From Polyporus tsugae (Eukaryota; Basidiomycota; Agaricomycetes; Polyporales; Polyporaceae): 64,000 nt of DNA. The stretch covers positions 1,676,501-1,740,500 of the forward strand of contig JAHRBS010000006.1 of NCBI GenBank assembly GCA_024305745.1, written 5' to 3'. Shown here piece after piece: positions 23,941 through 34,848 of the stretch. How positions within the stretch are numbered: position 1 is the first letter of the stretch; each line of letters begins with the position of its first letter. Below the pieces are notes generated by a model. It was not told where the DNA came from. It saw only the letters and a program-made list of their open reading frames with translations, and did no database searches. Made by a program: the position numbers and the translations under genes.

Positions 23941-26053
23941 ATGCGGGGGGCGATACATCCAGCGAGCGTGCTCGATCTGGTACAGCTGGTCGTCGCTCTA
24001 GTGATTGTCCTCTATCTCCGGTCGATCGCGCGATGGCGAGCTCGCACTTGCGGCCGTCCGCTTCCCCCAGGTCCAAACCGCCTCCCGATCGTTGGCAACA
24101 TGCTCAACATGCCTCGGTCCAGACAATGGCTCGGGTACCGAGACCTGAGCCGTGAGTTAGGTAAGCGATACAGCGCTTTACTTAGTACCTTACCATTGAT
24201 TGGACTCGTCGAAGGGGATGTCCTATACCTTCAAGTGCTTGGACAATCCATCGTGGTGCTCGGGAGCGCTGAGGCAATATTCGAATATCTCGACAAGCGG
24301 TCTGCAAATACTTCCGACCGTGTGCAGTCTCCAATGATAGAACTGTTAGTTCTCCGGGAAGACGCGTGCTTCTCGTGAATAACATTGTGTGCATACAGGT
24401 CTGGGTCGAGTTGGAACTTCGGTTTCATGCCCTATGGACAGTGGTGGCGCCGTCACAGACGCGCCTTCTGGCAATACTTCCACCGAGGCGCCGTTGAACA
24501 ATATCAGCAAACCCAGCAGTCCGTCACTCATATCTTCCTCGAGACCCTGCTCGAGAATCCTTCGCGCTTGAGGCAGCTTATCCGCTTGTGAGTCCGCCCC
24601 TCCCGTGTTTTGTCATCCATTAAGCATTAAACGAAACAGCAATTTTGCATCGGCCATATTGAAGCTCGTGTACGACATCGATGTCGATGATGAAAACGAT
24701 GTCTATGTGAAGATATCAGAAGAAGCACTCGCCGGCGCCGTGGAAGGCTTGGTGCCTGGGAAGTTCCTCGTCGAGTTCCTACCGTTTCTTCGGCACGTAC
24801 CCCCTTGGTTTCCCGGCGCGACGTCGCAGAGACTCTGGGCAAAGTGGATTGCGGCGGGAGACAGACTCAAGAATGTGCCGTTCGAGCACACCAAGGCCAA
24901 GTTGGTGCGTAATTCCTCCATTTCTGCTCGATGAGGTTTTCGGAGTAGCATGTTGATCGTCGGCTCCTCACCGCTCTCTAGGAGAACGGGGAAGCTACTC
25001 ATTCAGTCACAGCGAAGTTACTCAGTAGGATGGCTCAATTGGGCACAGTTACCTCGGAAGAAGAGGAGATTATCAAGAATGTGAGCGCTATTGCGTTCGA
25101 AGGTATGGTTTTGCATCGTTAGAAGAGTTTGACCGCTGATTCCGATTCCATGCATGCGTTCAGCTGGCACTGATACGGTACGTACAAACAGGGTCCACAT
25201 GTTCCACTTGATCCTCTTCCTCACATCTTCCGAAGGTGCTGGCAACGCTTCTAGGGATGTTTTCTGGGGTATCGCTTCGCCCCGAAGTGCTCAGAAAAGC
25301 CCATGCCGAGCTCGACGCCGTCGTTGGCCCGCATCGTTTGCCGGATTTCGGGGACAGGGATTCACTCGTCTACATCAATGCTATCATCAAAGAGTCCATG
25401 CGATGGCACTCTGTTCTCCCCGTTGGTGTACCACATGCGACCGTCTCTGACGACGAGTTCCGCGGGTACTTCATCCCGGCTGGGACCGTGCTGATTCCGA
25501 ACACCTGGTATGTCTGAGTACTGCGTTCACGTCAGGTCGTGGAGTGAGTACTGAACATCTCACTTTCAAGGGCGTGCATGAATGATCCCGATGTATTCCA
25601 AGATCCTGATGTCTTCAGACCCGAACGATTCATCCGTGATGGCAAACTCGACCCTGGTGCTCGGGACCCGGCAGCATTTGCCTTCGGGTACGGTCGAAGG
25701 CATGTCGCACCAAATCACTCGTCTTTACGTGTATACAAAGCTCATGCGATACCCAGGATCTGTCCCGGGCGTCACTTCGCCGAAGCTACGCTGTTTATCA
25801 GCATCGCCTGCGTGCTGCACGCCTTCGATATTGAGCCGCCTCTCAGGGAAAACGGTCGTCCTATCAAGATCGAGCATGTTCAAACGGACACCTTCATCTC
25901 GTGCGTGCCTTTCCGGACGTCATTGCGAGAAACCACTGACGAGTCTGATGTAGGTACCCCGAGGATTGTCGCTGCACCATCAAGCCCAGATCTACGGCGG
26001 CCGAGTCGTTGATACGCTCTTATGCGGCAGTGGCGCGCTCGGAATCGAAATGA
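23941..26053 (+). CDS. Cytochrome P450 (CYP64-like), paralog B
   Basis: Exons: 23941-24160, 24215-24344, 24399-24587, 24640-24904, 24982-25102, 25164-25177, 25236-25507, 25571-25699, 25757-25900, 25954-26053 (527 aa). Exons 2-9 have exactly the same lengths as in paralog A (130, 189, 265, 121, 14, 272, 129, 144 nt). Motifs: anchor VVALVIVLYLRS, PPGP, I-helix AGTDT (14-nt micro-exon), [28 protein letters not shown], and end SYPEDCRCTIKPRS. The intron 25700-25756 begins GC (AG|GCATGT). The start at 23941 matches paralog A in anchor length; ATG 23902, in frame, would add 13 residues. Introns 24161-24214 and 25700-25756 are multiples of three without stops, so retention would keep the frame; the spliced form is supported by family alignment and paralog A. 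Confidence 0.9.
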
Positions 26054-27969
26054 ATGTGAATTTCAATGTTCCCTCCCCCGCCCCAGATATCTTCGTCGCG
26101 CTGAGCTTGGACTTCAAGTAGTAGCACCACAGCCTCACCATCCCCCATGTCAAATTTCGAACGTCACATCGTGTTGCTGGTCAATATAAAAATGTGGCGG
26201 CGTATACACATATAAGAGCCGCCAACTTTTGGCGTACCGGCTGCGCTTCGGCTTCAACACTCGGGCTGCTCAATGATGCGTCTGGTGAAGCAACCCGGAG
26301 GGTGGCATCCGTGCCACAGCCCCTGGGCAACTCCAGCTGAAAAGAGCGGTCCGTCACCCCGACGCAATTTCTCTGACCCCACCAGTATTCTACCACCCAT
26401 ATGATGGTCATCGTTTCCTAACACCTTCCTCCACCTCCCAGACTTGTACGTGTCATTCACCCCGCCCCCCGCTCGCGCACTCTTTACGACGGTAATGTCA
26501 CGCGTCTCGCTCTCCTACATGCGCACGCCATCACGCAAATCCTGTTAGAGTGCAAGATGAATCACGGCTTGTTCTCCGCGTTACGTTGGGCTGTGGCGTG
26601 TATGTGCCCACTTGTGGCACTATCCCTCTCCCGGAGCGCATCTGTTCAACCTTGGGGAACTTCCGGTCACAGAATCGCCGGCCTGCCCTCACGCTCTGTT
26701 AACCAACCGGGACGGGCAACGCTATCGCGCGGTGAGTGGACCCCTCTGCTCTGGCGGAGTCAGTCTAGTCAGATGAGAGTGCAAGGGGAATAACTTCAAG
26801 TTGTAAGGCTGCTGGTCTGAATCGACACCGTGGGAGGCCGGGGACATTGGGCAATGGGGAGTTGAGTTCTCGTACTCGCCCCGGCCGTCGAATCTCTGAT
26901 GACTCCCCAGTATTACACCGTGTAACCTTACCGTTCTCACTGACGAAAGGTTGCTGACAGTGACCGCATACAGCCGTCGTGAGCTGGTCTCGCAGATCCC
27001 CATTTGTCAACCCTGCGTTCGCCACGAGCCTCAGTAGGGACTTCGAATATGGGGAAAAGAGAGCGAAAGCATACAGTAAGTTGGGTCCGTCCGTGCAGAC
27101 GTAGCATGCTGAGTATATGCTCGTTTTCGGAAGGTCACTAAAATCGATTCAGCGTGGTGTCTCTCAAGGTTCAAAGGACCGCGCAAATTATCTGGCTCCG
27201 CCCAGAGCCTGACAGGATCCCAGAGAGCGATCACAACGGCAGGGTAACAATGTTCAACCCGAGAATTCGGAGATGAATACCTCTACCCAACGCACAGAAC
27301 GAGCCCTTCCCGTCTCCATAACGCCATGCGCTACCGAACAACACGCAGAGATAATCGGTAACGCACCGATCCCAGTGATTTTGGCGAACACGGCTGTGCC
27401 GAGCAACACTTGCAGGGGAACGGTTGCATACGAACAACTGGACACACGGGGGCTTCCCATGCGGTCACTAGACTTACGCACCCCGGTCATCCTATGTCAT
27501 TATGCTTCAGTGCGATCCACGAAATATGTGTTCCTGTACCTTGGCAACAGTGAGTGGGGAAAGGTTGACGAGGAGGACATTTTGGAAGGGCCAGCTGGCA
27601 CTGGCAGCGGCCAGGACCGTGACAGTGCATCTGGAGGATGGATTTCGTAAGCTTCTGATTGTCATTATCTCTCCGGAGATTTGCGTGCCTAGGTCGGCAC
27701 AAGATGGCTGGATGCTTCTTCGCCCTCTTTGTTCGGCTTGTGAATTCCCCAGGCAGTCATCGCACTTCAAGTTAGGCAGAGTGTCATCCTACATTGTCGT
27801 CATCGTCTGGAGCATTCGAAGACATACAAGACATACCTGAGTCAGTAACATCATCGAGGCAACATCACCCATCTCAGATCTTCTCTTCTCGTCGTCGACG
27901 TCGACTCTGGAGCCATGTCGATATCCCGGGCCTTCACGTCAGTACAATACCATCGAGATAGCCTCTCCG

Positions 27970-28767
27970 TCATTTCGCCCACACTCTAAGGGCGATGACG
28001 CACGTCGTGTTGTCTCGCTGTGCGTCCGGAACCCAACTCGAGTGTTTCCCTATATGGGGATGGTGACTATATGCACATGGGCTCGGGCTTGGCAACGTCG
28101 TGACCGTGTCCACGATCGTACCGCATGTTTGGCGAAGGAACAAAGCAAACCAGGTTGACATTGAACGTACGCACACGCGAAGTTCATTCCTGCCACGCGG
28201 GGGGACAAACATGTTGGCGTCACGAACCACGTGTACGTGTAAGTACGTAGAAGTCAATGTGCCACAGTGCCACCAACCCCATGCCACCCGGGCCCTGTTG
28301 GGACACACAGATGAGCGGAAATGAAAATGAAAATCCGGGCGGTGCAGTGGCACAGTGACTCGTCCAAGAGATAACTTACGCGTCGTGGAGGAATGCCGAT
28401 AGTCCAGGATCCTGCAACATTGTCTGCGAATCTGAACGATCATGACACGAGCCTGAGCAAGACCAGAGAACACGAGAGCCGCTGTTGCATATTCCCAACT
28501 TACCTCATACGAGAAAGGTATGCACTGTAGGGGAATGCCGCAAGGAGGCAGCGTGGCCGGCCAACCTAGCAGGGAGAGAAAGGACGTCAAAAACTGACGG
28601 TGCAACCGGGGGTCGGTCGACCCACGACGTGATGGTGAGTAATCCGCTGGCATTCGTGCCTCTGGGGTTTGATGGTAGCCGTCAGAGCGCGGCCAACTGG
28701 ATCGCTCAGAGTCAGGGATCGCTCCCTCAAATGCAAAATCAGCGCCTAAACATGTATACTGGGCCAA
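27970..28767 (-). other. Unresolved possible coding region, minus strand
   Basis: A long open frame (no ATG at its 5' end) contains a well-formed intron on the minus strand: GTAAGTTGGG.. to ..CTTGCTCAG, about 51 nt, near 28450-28505. Removing it joins a hydrophobic segment (LLGWPATLPP..) to ARVMIVQIRRQCCRILDYR. A second GTAAGT donor follows at about 28380. I do not recognise the protein and could not find a complete exon set, so it may be a gene fragment or chance. Confidence 0.25.
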
Positions 28768-29227
28768 TCTCGATCAATGTTGAGTACTGTGAAAAAAGTG
28801 AAAATTGTTGGAAAATTTTGGTGGAGCCGGCCATAGCGACTCTAGCTAGATCTGCAGTAGTAAGTTCAGACTAAGTTACCACTGCGAAAAATATGAACTT
28901 TTCTACAGCGAGGAAAGCCTATGGAAATGATGAACATTCCCTAGATCTTTCACCGCGACGAAAAGTCTTTGCAAAAGCACCTTTCCTCGGCCTACTGCCA
29001 ACTGGCATGAGCCTTTCCGGGCTCTAGATTGGCGCCTTTCCAAAGCCTTTCCGTTACGGTGAAATTTTGATGGAACTGAGGGTCCAATTCAGAAGGCTAT
29101 CCATTGACTTTCCATGACGTGGAAATGTTGATTTCTTCCCAGTGTACAGTACTTACAGTAGTGCGAAATCTAAGATGCCAACTTTAAACTCTGGCTGCGA
29201 GGCAAGACCGAGTGTGTGGCACAAGTG

Positions 29228-29235
29228 CATATAAG
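29228..29235 (+). promoter_or_regulatory. TATA-like element upstream of the 29436 gene
   Basis: catataag about 200 nt before the ATG, followed by a CT-rich leader with repeated cctcc/tctcc runs, as is usual in fungal promoters. Position only; no other support. Confidence 0.35.
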
Positions 29236-29435
29236 CAAGGCCCGTCTCGAGCAGACCGACATCTCCATTCGCCCCGATCGACATCGACAGCCTAGCCTTC
29301 TATCCACACCTCCGCGAATTTCGCACACCTGATTCCCCTCCTGAGCCACTATATCTCTCCCCTCTGCGCACCATCGATCCAAATTGCTTCTTGTCTCCTT
29401 CACCCAGTCCCCCCAAGGCGACAAGACGCACGACT

Positions 29436-30870
29436 ATGCAAACCAACAGCTCTCACACCTCACCTACCCCGGGAGCATCCACGGCCGCCATTAACGCTGA
29501 AGACGCGGCCATGAACAAGTCGGACGCACTGCAGATCTCCCTCACTGACATGCTTTCCCGTCCTTCCACCTTGCGCATTGTAAGTGTTTCCGACATCCTG
29601 TTCGCCCGTCGGCACACCGCTCTAACAAAGCCTTCATCTACGTTCTTCCGCGACCGCAGGACTGGGACCGCAAGAAGGTGGCTTTTGAATTCGACTTTAA
29701 CGACGTCAACGGCAACTCGGAGCCTGTTAATGGGTCAGTACCCCCACGCGCCGAGGTCGTAAATTCATTCCAAGCTCACCATGACGTCCTTCCTCTGCCT
29801 CCCCAATGTCATCACGATCATCCCGCTCTCCGCTCCACCATTCCGCTGCGCGCCGGCCACACAGCGCCGATGGGTGCCTCCAGAACCTCTACGCCATCCC
29901 CGATGGCGCCTCTCGCCCGACCCTCTTCGTGCACGCGAACGGGGCCGAGACCGGGTCCGGCGTCGAAGGTCGTGCCCAGCCGCGTCCGTGCCAGATCCAC
30001 GAAGTCCAGAATGCATGCGGGTCCGCTGAGGGGAGTGGCGCCAGTAGCACTGGTAGCACTGGCAATACGCCCCGGTGCACCAGGCCCCTCCCGCGTCGGA
30101 ATCAGATTCTGAACGGGGCCGCGTCGGCTGCACCGACGACCTCTAATGCGAACCCGAACTCGAGCACGACGCAGGCTAGGGCGACGTATGACAACACGAA
30201 CACCCCGCCCGCGTCGAGCGACAACGAGGTCGACGACGACGACGTCCCGTTGATTGTGTTCAAGGAGAAGACGGTCGCCCAGAAGAGGAAGGCGGCGGCG
30301 ATCTTCGAGCCGATGATTAAGGTCGAGCCCACCGAGAAGGAGTACGCACCCGCTGCCCCTGCTCCCTCGTCCGCGTTAACCTTCATCCCTCCCTACAGAT
30401 CCGGAAAGCGGCTGCACCCCGCGCGGCGCCAGTTCAAGATCCGCAACTTGAAGGAGCACGTCCGCTGGTATTACACCAAGTCCATCCGGCCGATCGACGC
30501 GGTCCCTGCGGACCTCCTCAAGCCGCGCCACGAGTCCCTGTATGTGCACCGGTTCAAGGTGCCCTTCGTTAGCTGGCAGATCTGGATCTACGTCAAGCGT
30601 GCGAGGGCAAGCGCGCGGGTCCAGGCGGCGGCGGATGCTGGAGGGAACAACGCCAGCCGGGACGGGAACGCGAATGGAAACGGGGGTCAGGACGGGGAGC
30701 GACAGGACGGGGAATGGCGGCGCGTGCAGATCGGTGACGCCCACCCGAGGTTGAAGGGGTATGTGTTGCATCTGCTGGACAAGAACGAGCCGCGGTGGGT
30801 GAAGGAGAAGTCTGCGAGGGATTATGCGAATGGGAAGCAGAAGCGGGCGCGGTGGACGAAGAGTATGTGA
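29436..30870 (+). CDS. Hypothetical basidiomycete protein (388 aa)
   Basis: Function unknown. Likely exons 29436-29579, 29660-29733, 29865-30341 and 30399-30870. The first two introns are required by frame (GTAAGT..CAG, and GTCAGT..ACACAG of 131 nt). The third (30342-30398, GTACGC..CTACAG with a gttaac branch-like site) is 57 nt and frame-neutral, so its removal is likely but not forced. The protein has a Ser/Thr/Asn-rich low-complexity N-terminal half, an acidic patch (SDNEVDDDDVPLIVF), a lysine-rich segment with a sumoylation-type IKVEP site, and a conserved-looking C-terminal part rich in aromatic and basic residues (VRWYYTKSIRPIDAVP, VSWQIWIYVKRAR). It suggests a nuclear protein, but that is inference. 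Its 3' end recurs in decayed form at about 37935-38300. Confidence 0.6.
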
Positions 30871-32001
30871 GCGGCGTGCGTGTCGATGTCAAGGTGTGTG
30901 TGTACGCGCACTCATCGGTGTGCGGTGGACTTGTATGCTGACCGGTTGGTTATCTTTGGTAGAAAGAAATTGTGTTGGCGTGCCAAGACTCCGAGACTCC
31001 GAGACGACAAGGGATGTACACGGCGACACTCCCTCTCAGACCTTCCGTGTCCGTTTGTTCACCTACGGTTTCCATTTGTCCTTCAACGTTTCCGCTTGAG
31101 ATTGTATATGCATACGCACCTTTATCCAACTCCATGCCTTTCCCCTTCACATGTTTCAACGTTCCAATACCTCCCGACGTCTCATATGCTTCTTATGTTC
31201 GTTCCGTGCCTATAACTGTAATAAAAGAACGTTACCTTTCATGTGCTTCCGATAGGGCATCTACGCGCACAGCTTGGAGACGAGTACGAGCCTGAGGGTC
31301 CCCTGTTCGGCGGACCGGTCCGAAGTTCGAACACCGTGGCAAAAGAGTTGCGGGGCTGCGCAATGGCATGGGAGCATGCAGCGACCACGAGACTGGCCAC
31401 AGAGTCGTGGCACGTCCGCGCCGCTGTCGACCCCCTCAACCGACCGCAGCGTTCAATGGCCTTTTGGATTCGGGTGAATTCTTTCACAACGGGAGTGCGT
31501 CTGTTGGACACCCGCGCGGGGTCACAAGACTGGGAAGGCGCAATGTGACGGAACCTTGGCACTGGGGTCGAGAAGCAGGTGGGTGTCGGTCCGATAGCGA
31601 TTGGGATGTTCGTTGCGATAAGAGCAGTTGATGCTGTTGACGATGACAGAGCCCATGGACGGCGGAGGAGGTGTGCAGGAAGAGGATGAGAGAGGTGGGA
31701 GGCAAGAGGGTCGAGGACGTGCGACAAAAGCCCGGCGGGGTAGAAACCAACTCCAACACGCGCCTGAATGCAAGAAGCTTCCAAGAATCCAAGCTCGAGA
31801 AAACTTCAGCAGCTTCTGATGAGCCGTACAAGCGACTCGCCCAATCATGCATATTTATGCGGCACAGATGCGGCCCCAAGCCAGGTGCTCGACGCTCTCC
31901 ACAGCCCTCAGACGCGAGCTCACTATCCTGTTGGGTTTCCCATAGGCTGCTCGGGCTGCTTCTGCTTCTACAATACTCCTCGATTTAACTAGACTACCGC
32001 A
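30871..32001. other. Intergenic, upstream of inositol transporter
   Basis: About 1.1 kb with no gene supported. The parts about 30870-31050 and 31259-31450 recur in diverged form at 38010-38260 and 38440-38650, so this spacer belongs to the duplicated block. Confidence 0.6.
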
Positions 32002-34227
32002 ATGTCTACCGAGAAGGTGCCTCGGACAAGCGTCAACGACGACAAGGGAAAAGACGCCCAGCTGTGAGTTTTCCTTTCTTCTCTCCACAACCACGCGTGC
32101 ATTCACGCTACGAATTATGTATTAATCGGCTCTGTGTCCACCCCCAGGTTCGAGAACGTCGATGATGTTGTGCCTCACGGAGAGATTTCCGAGGCTATGG
32201 TCGTCGCGGAGGGTGAGGAACGCACGACGTTGTTTGTCTGGGTTCTCGTCTTGTGCGCGAGTATATCCGGCCTGCTCTTCGGTGTGATCTGTTCAGTTGA
32301 TCATGGCGTCATGCGATCATACTGATGTTTGTGCTGTTTCGCAGGTTATGATACCGGGGTGATTTCTGGGGCTCTCGTGACGATTGGAGGCGACCTCGGA
32401 CCTCCAGAGTTGTCTTCCGGTCAGAAGGTACGCCTGCAAAAGCCTTGCACAACGCACGCCCCTGAAAGGCAAAGTAGGAACTCATCACGTCCTCAACAAC
32501 GCTCGGCGCGCTCCTCGGAGGCATGGTCGCCGGTATGCTGAGTGACTTCTTGGGCCGAAGACCCGTACTCGGCATCGCAGACATCATCTTCATTGGAGGC
32601 GCCATCGGCCAGGCCGTGTGCCACACAGTTTGGTCAATGGCACGTCTTCTCGCCTGCATATATGCGTACCCCCGAGCCTTACACCTTGCGATTGCTACTG
32701 ATCATTAGATTGGCGGCCGTTTTCTCATTGGGATTGGCGTCGGTATCGCTTCATGTGTCGCCCCGCTGTATATCCAGGAGCTCTCCCCCACCCGTCTCCG
32801 TGGTCGTATGGTCGTCGTGAACGTGGTTGCGATCACAGGTGGCCAGGTCATTGCATACGGTATCGACGCAGCCTTCGGCAACACGCACGGAGGGTGGAGA
32901 TGGATGGTGGCGCTTGGGGCTGTTCCGGCTGGCCTCCAGTGCATTTTTCTTGCCTTCCTCCCTGAGTCGCGTGAGTAGTTCTATAGTACGCATCTTACGT
33001 ATCATCAAGTGTTGATATACCTGACTAGCACGTATTATGATCAGAAGGCAGAATTTCGAGGCGGCGCGCGCCATTATGGCCAAGATTTACTCACACGCGA
33101 CGCCTGAGCAGGTTGACCTAAAGGTGTGCACACTTACCGCTAATCCGTGCGCACATATAGAGCGATTAACTGGGTGATGGCGCATATAGGTCAAGTCCTT
33201 AGCTGCGGCAGTGAAGCAGAGTGTCGAGATCTCGAACAACACTACGCTTCTCCAGCGCATACGCCTGATCCTCTTCGACGGCGTCAATCGCCGTGCTCTG
33301 AGTGTGTCTTCTAGATAACTGCATGCCTTCTATCTTGCACGACCTACCTGACTATATGCGCTTTCTATAGCCATTGCCTGCGGCATGCAAGCCTTCCAGC
33401 AACTCTGTGGTTTCAATACACTCATGTATTACTCCGGTGAGCCTTTCTCTCGTTCTGATTGGCGCGAGGAGTGCTGCTCACTATATGCGTCACCTAGCCA
33501 CCCTCTTCAAGGAGATCGGCTTCGACCAGCCCACGGCCGTCGGCCTTATCATCTCGGGCACTAACTTCATCTTCACCCTCTTCGCCCTCAAGTACATTGA
33601 CATCATCGGTCGCCGGAAGATCATGATCTGGACCGCGCCAGGCATGATCGTTGGCCTCGTGCTGGCCTCCGTCGCATTCCACTGTGCGTCCCTCCTCGAG
33701 ACCTCTGCCTACATTCATAAGGCCCATACTGATCATCTGTGCCCCGCTCAGACCTGACGAAGAAGACCGGCGGCAACCTCGTCGACGGCACGCAATACTC
33801 ACACACCTGGTCCGCGATCGTCCTGCTCGCCATGATCGTCTACGTCGCCTCATACGCGACCGGGCTCGGGAACGTGCCGTGGCAGCAGGGCGAGCTCTTC
33901 GCGCTCGAGGTGCGCGGGATTGGGACGTCGCTCGCGACGACGACGAACTGGGCGGGCAACTTGATCATCGGCTCGACGTACCTCTCGCTCATGGACCGCA
34001 TCACACCCGCGGGTGCATTCGGGTTCTACGCGGGGCTGTGCCTGCTCGGGTGGCTGTTCTGCGTGTTCATGTTCCCCGAGACGGCGGGGCTGAGCCTGGA
34101 GGAGGTCGCGCTGGTCTTCAGGGACGGGTTCGGGATCCAGGAGAGCGAGAGGCTGAGGAAGGAGAAGTGGGCGCTGCAGAGGGGCGAGCGTGGGGGAAAG
34201 GATGGGGACTTGACGGGGACGGCTTGA
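32002..34227 (+). CDS. ITR1: myo-Inositol transporter (MFS sugar porter family)
   Basis: Twelve-helix plasma-membrane symporter of the fungal Itr1/Itr2 type. Exons: 32002-32063, 32148-32281, 32345-32427, 32478-32639, 32709-32970, 33029-33123, 33190-33301, 33371-33436, 33498-33683, 33752-34227 (545 aa). Signatures: [19 protein letters not shown] (helix 1), [88 protein letters not shown] (typical of inositol carriers) and [10 protein letters not shown]. The intron 32640-32708 must start with GC (ATG|GCACGT) to keep the family sequence [11 protein letters not shown] in frame. A decayed copy of its 3' half is at 38640-39190. Substrate is assigned from family motifs; a related polyol substrate is possible. 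Confidence 0.92.
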
Positions 34228-34848
34228 GTGAGTGATCGTTGGCGTGCGGGCTACAGGGTTCTTGCCACTTGCTAATATTTGTTACAGGCTATGACTAGAC
34301 GACTATACGCTTGGATACGACGCGATGGCTATGACATGTACGATTTTGAGGCTTAGACATGAACGAACGAACTGATGGAAGGGTCTGATATTGACTCGTG
34401 AGTAGCGCGATGAGTTGGTGTTGACGAAAGTTTCAGACATCAGCTAACGCGAACCCTTGGATGTATTGGCGAACGCTATGCAGAAGGAATTGGATCTCTG
34501 GTCGGGATCGATCAGGAGCTCGTCAAAGTCCTTGGGATCATGCATGTTTCAATAAGCAGTGCATCACCTCACTTGGCCCAGGGCAGCGTTTCCGGGTTTA
34601 CGTTTAGGACTTGCTTCGTGTTCGCTAGGCTGTGGAATCCGGCACTGGTTGCGCTCGAACGGGCGTCTATCTTTCCTGAAGTGCAATGTCGATGGCGGGT
34701 ATCTAAGGCATGCTCGTACCAGTGTTTTCTTCTGACCGGTAGATCCAACATAACTCGGTACACGAACGTACAAAGATGGTCACCCTAGCAGTCTGTCCTG
34801 CATCTCTCCTCTCCCCGTATCTTCTCCTCTCAGAGTTTGAAACTCACG
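34228..34848. other. Intergenic, upstream of DUF6533 gene A
   Basis: About 620 bp. The last 200 bp (about 34660-34848) are recognisably related to 39805-39993 upstream of gene B, so the promoter was duplicated with the gene. No gene supported. Confidence 0.55.

Larger units (their letters stand above)
26054..29435. other. 3.4 kb without a confident gene
   Basis: Open stretches occur on both strands (26765-27025 minus, 27273-27650 plus, 27487-27770 minus) but none carries a known motif. A possible spliced minus-strand gene within 27970-28767 is listed separately. An AT-rich stretch at about 28790-29160 repeats CTTTCC/GGAAAG motifs. A plus-strand reading at 26557 begins like a secretion signal, then loses the frame. 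Confidence 0.5.

Noticed and set aside
26557..26680. Signal-peptide-like start followed by WGTSGHRI, reminiscent of S1/P1 nucleases
   Set aside because: No downstream exon with the rest of the nuclease domain was found on this strand, and the frame ends soon after.
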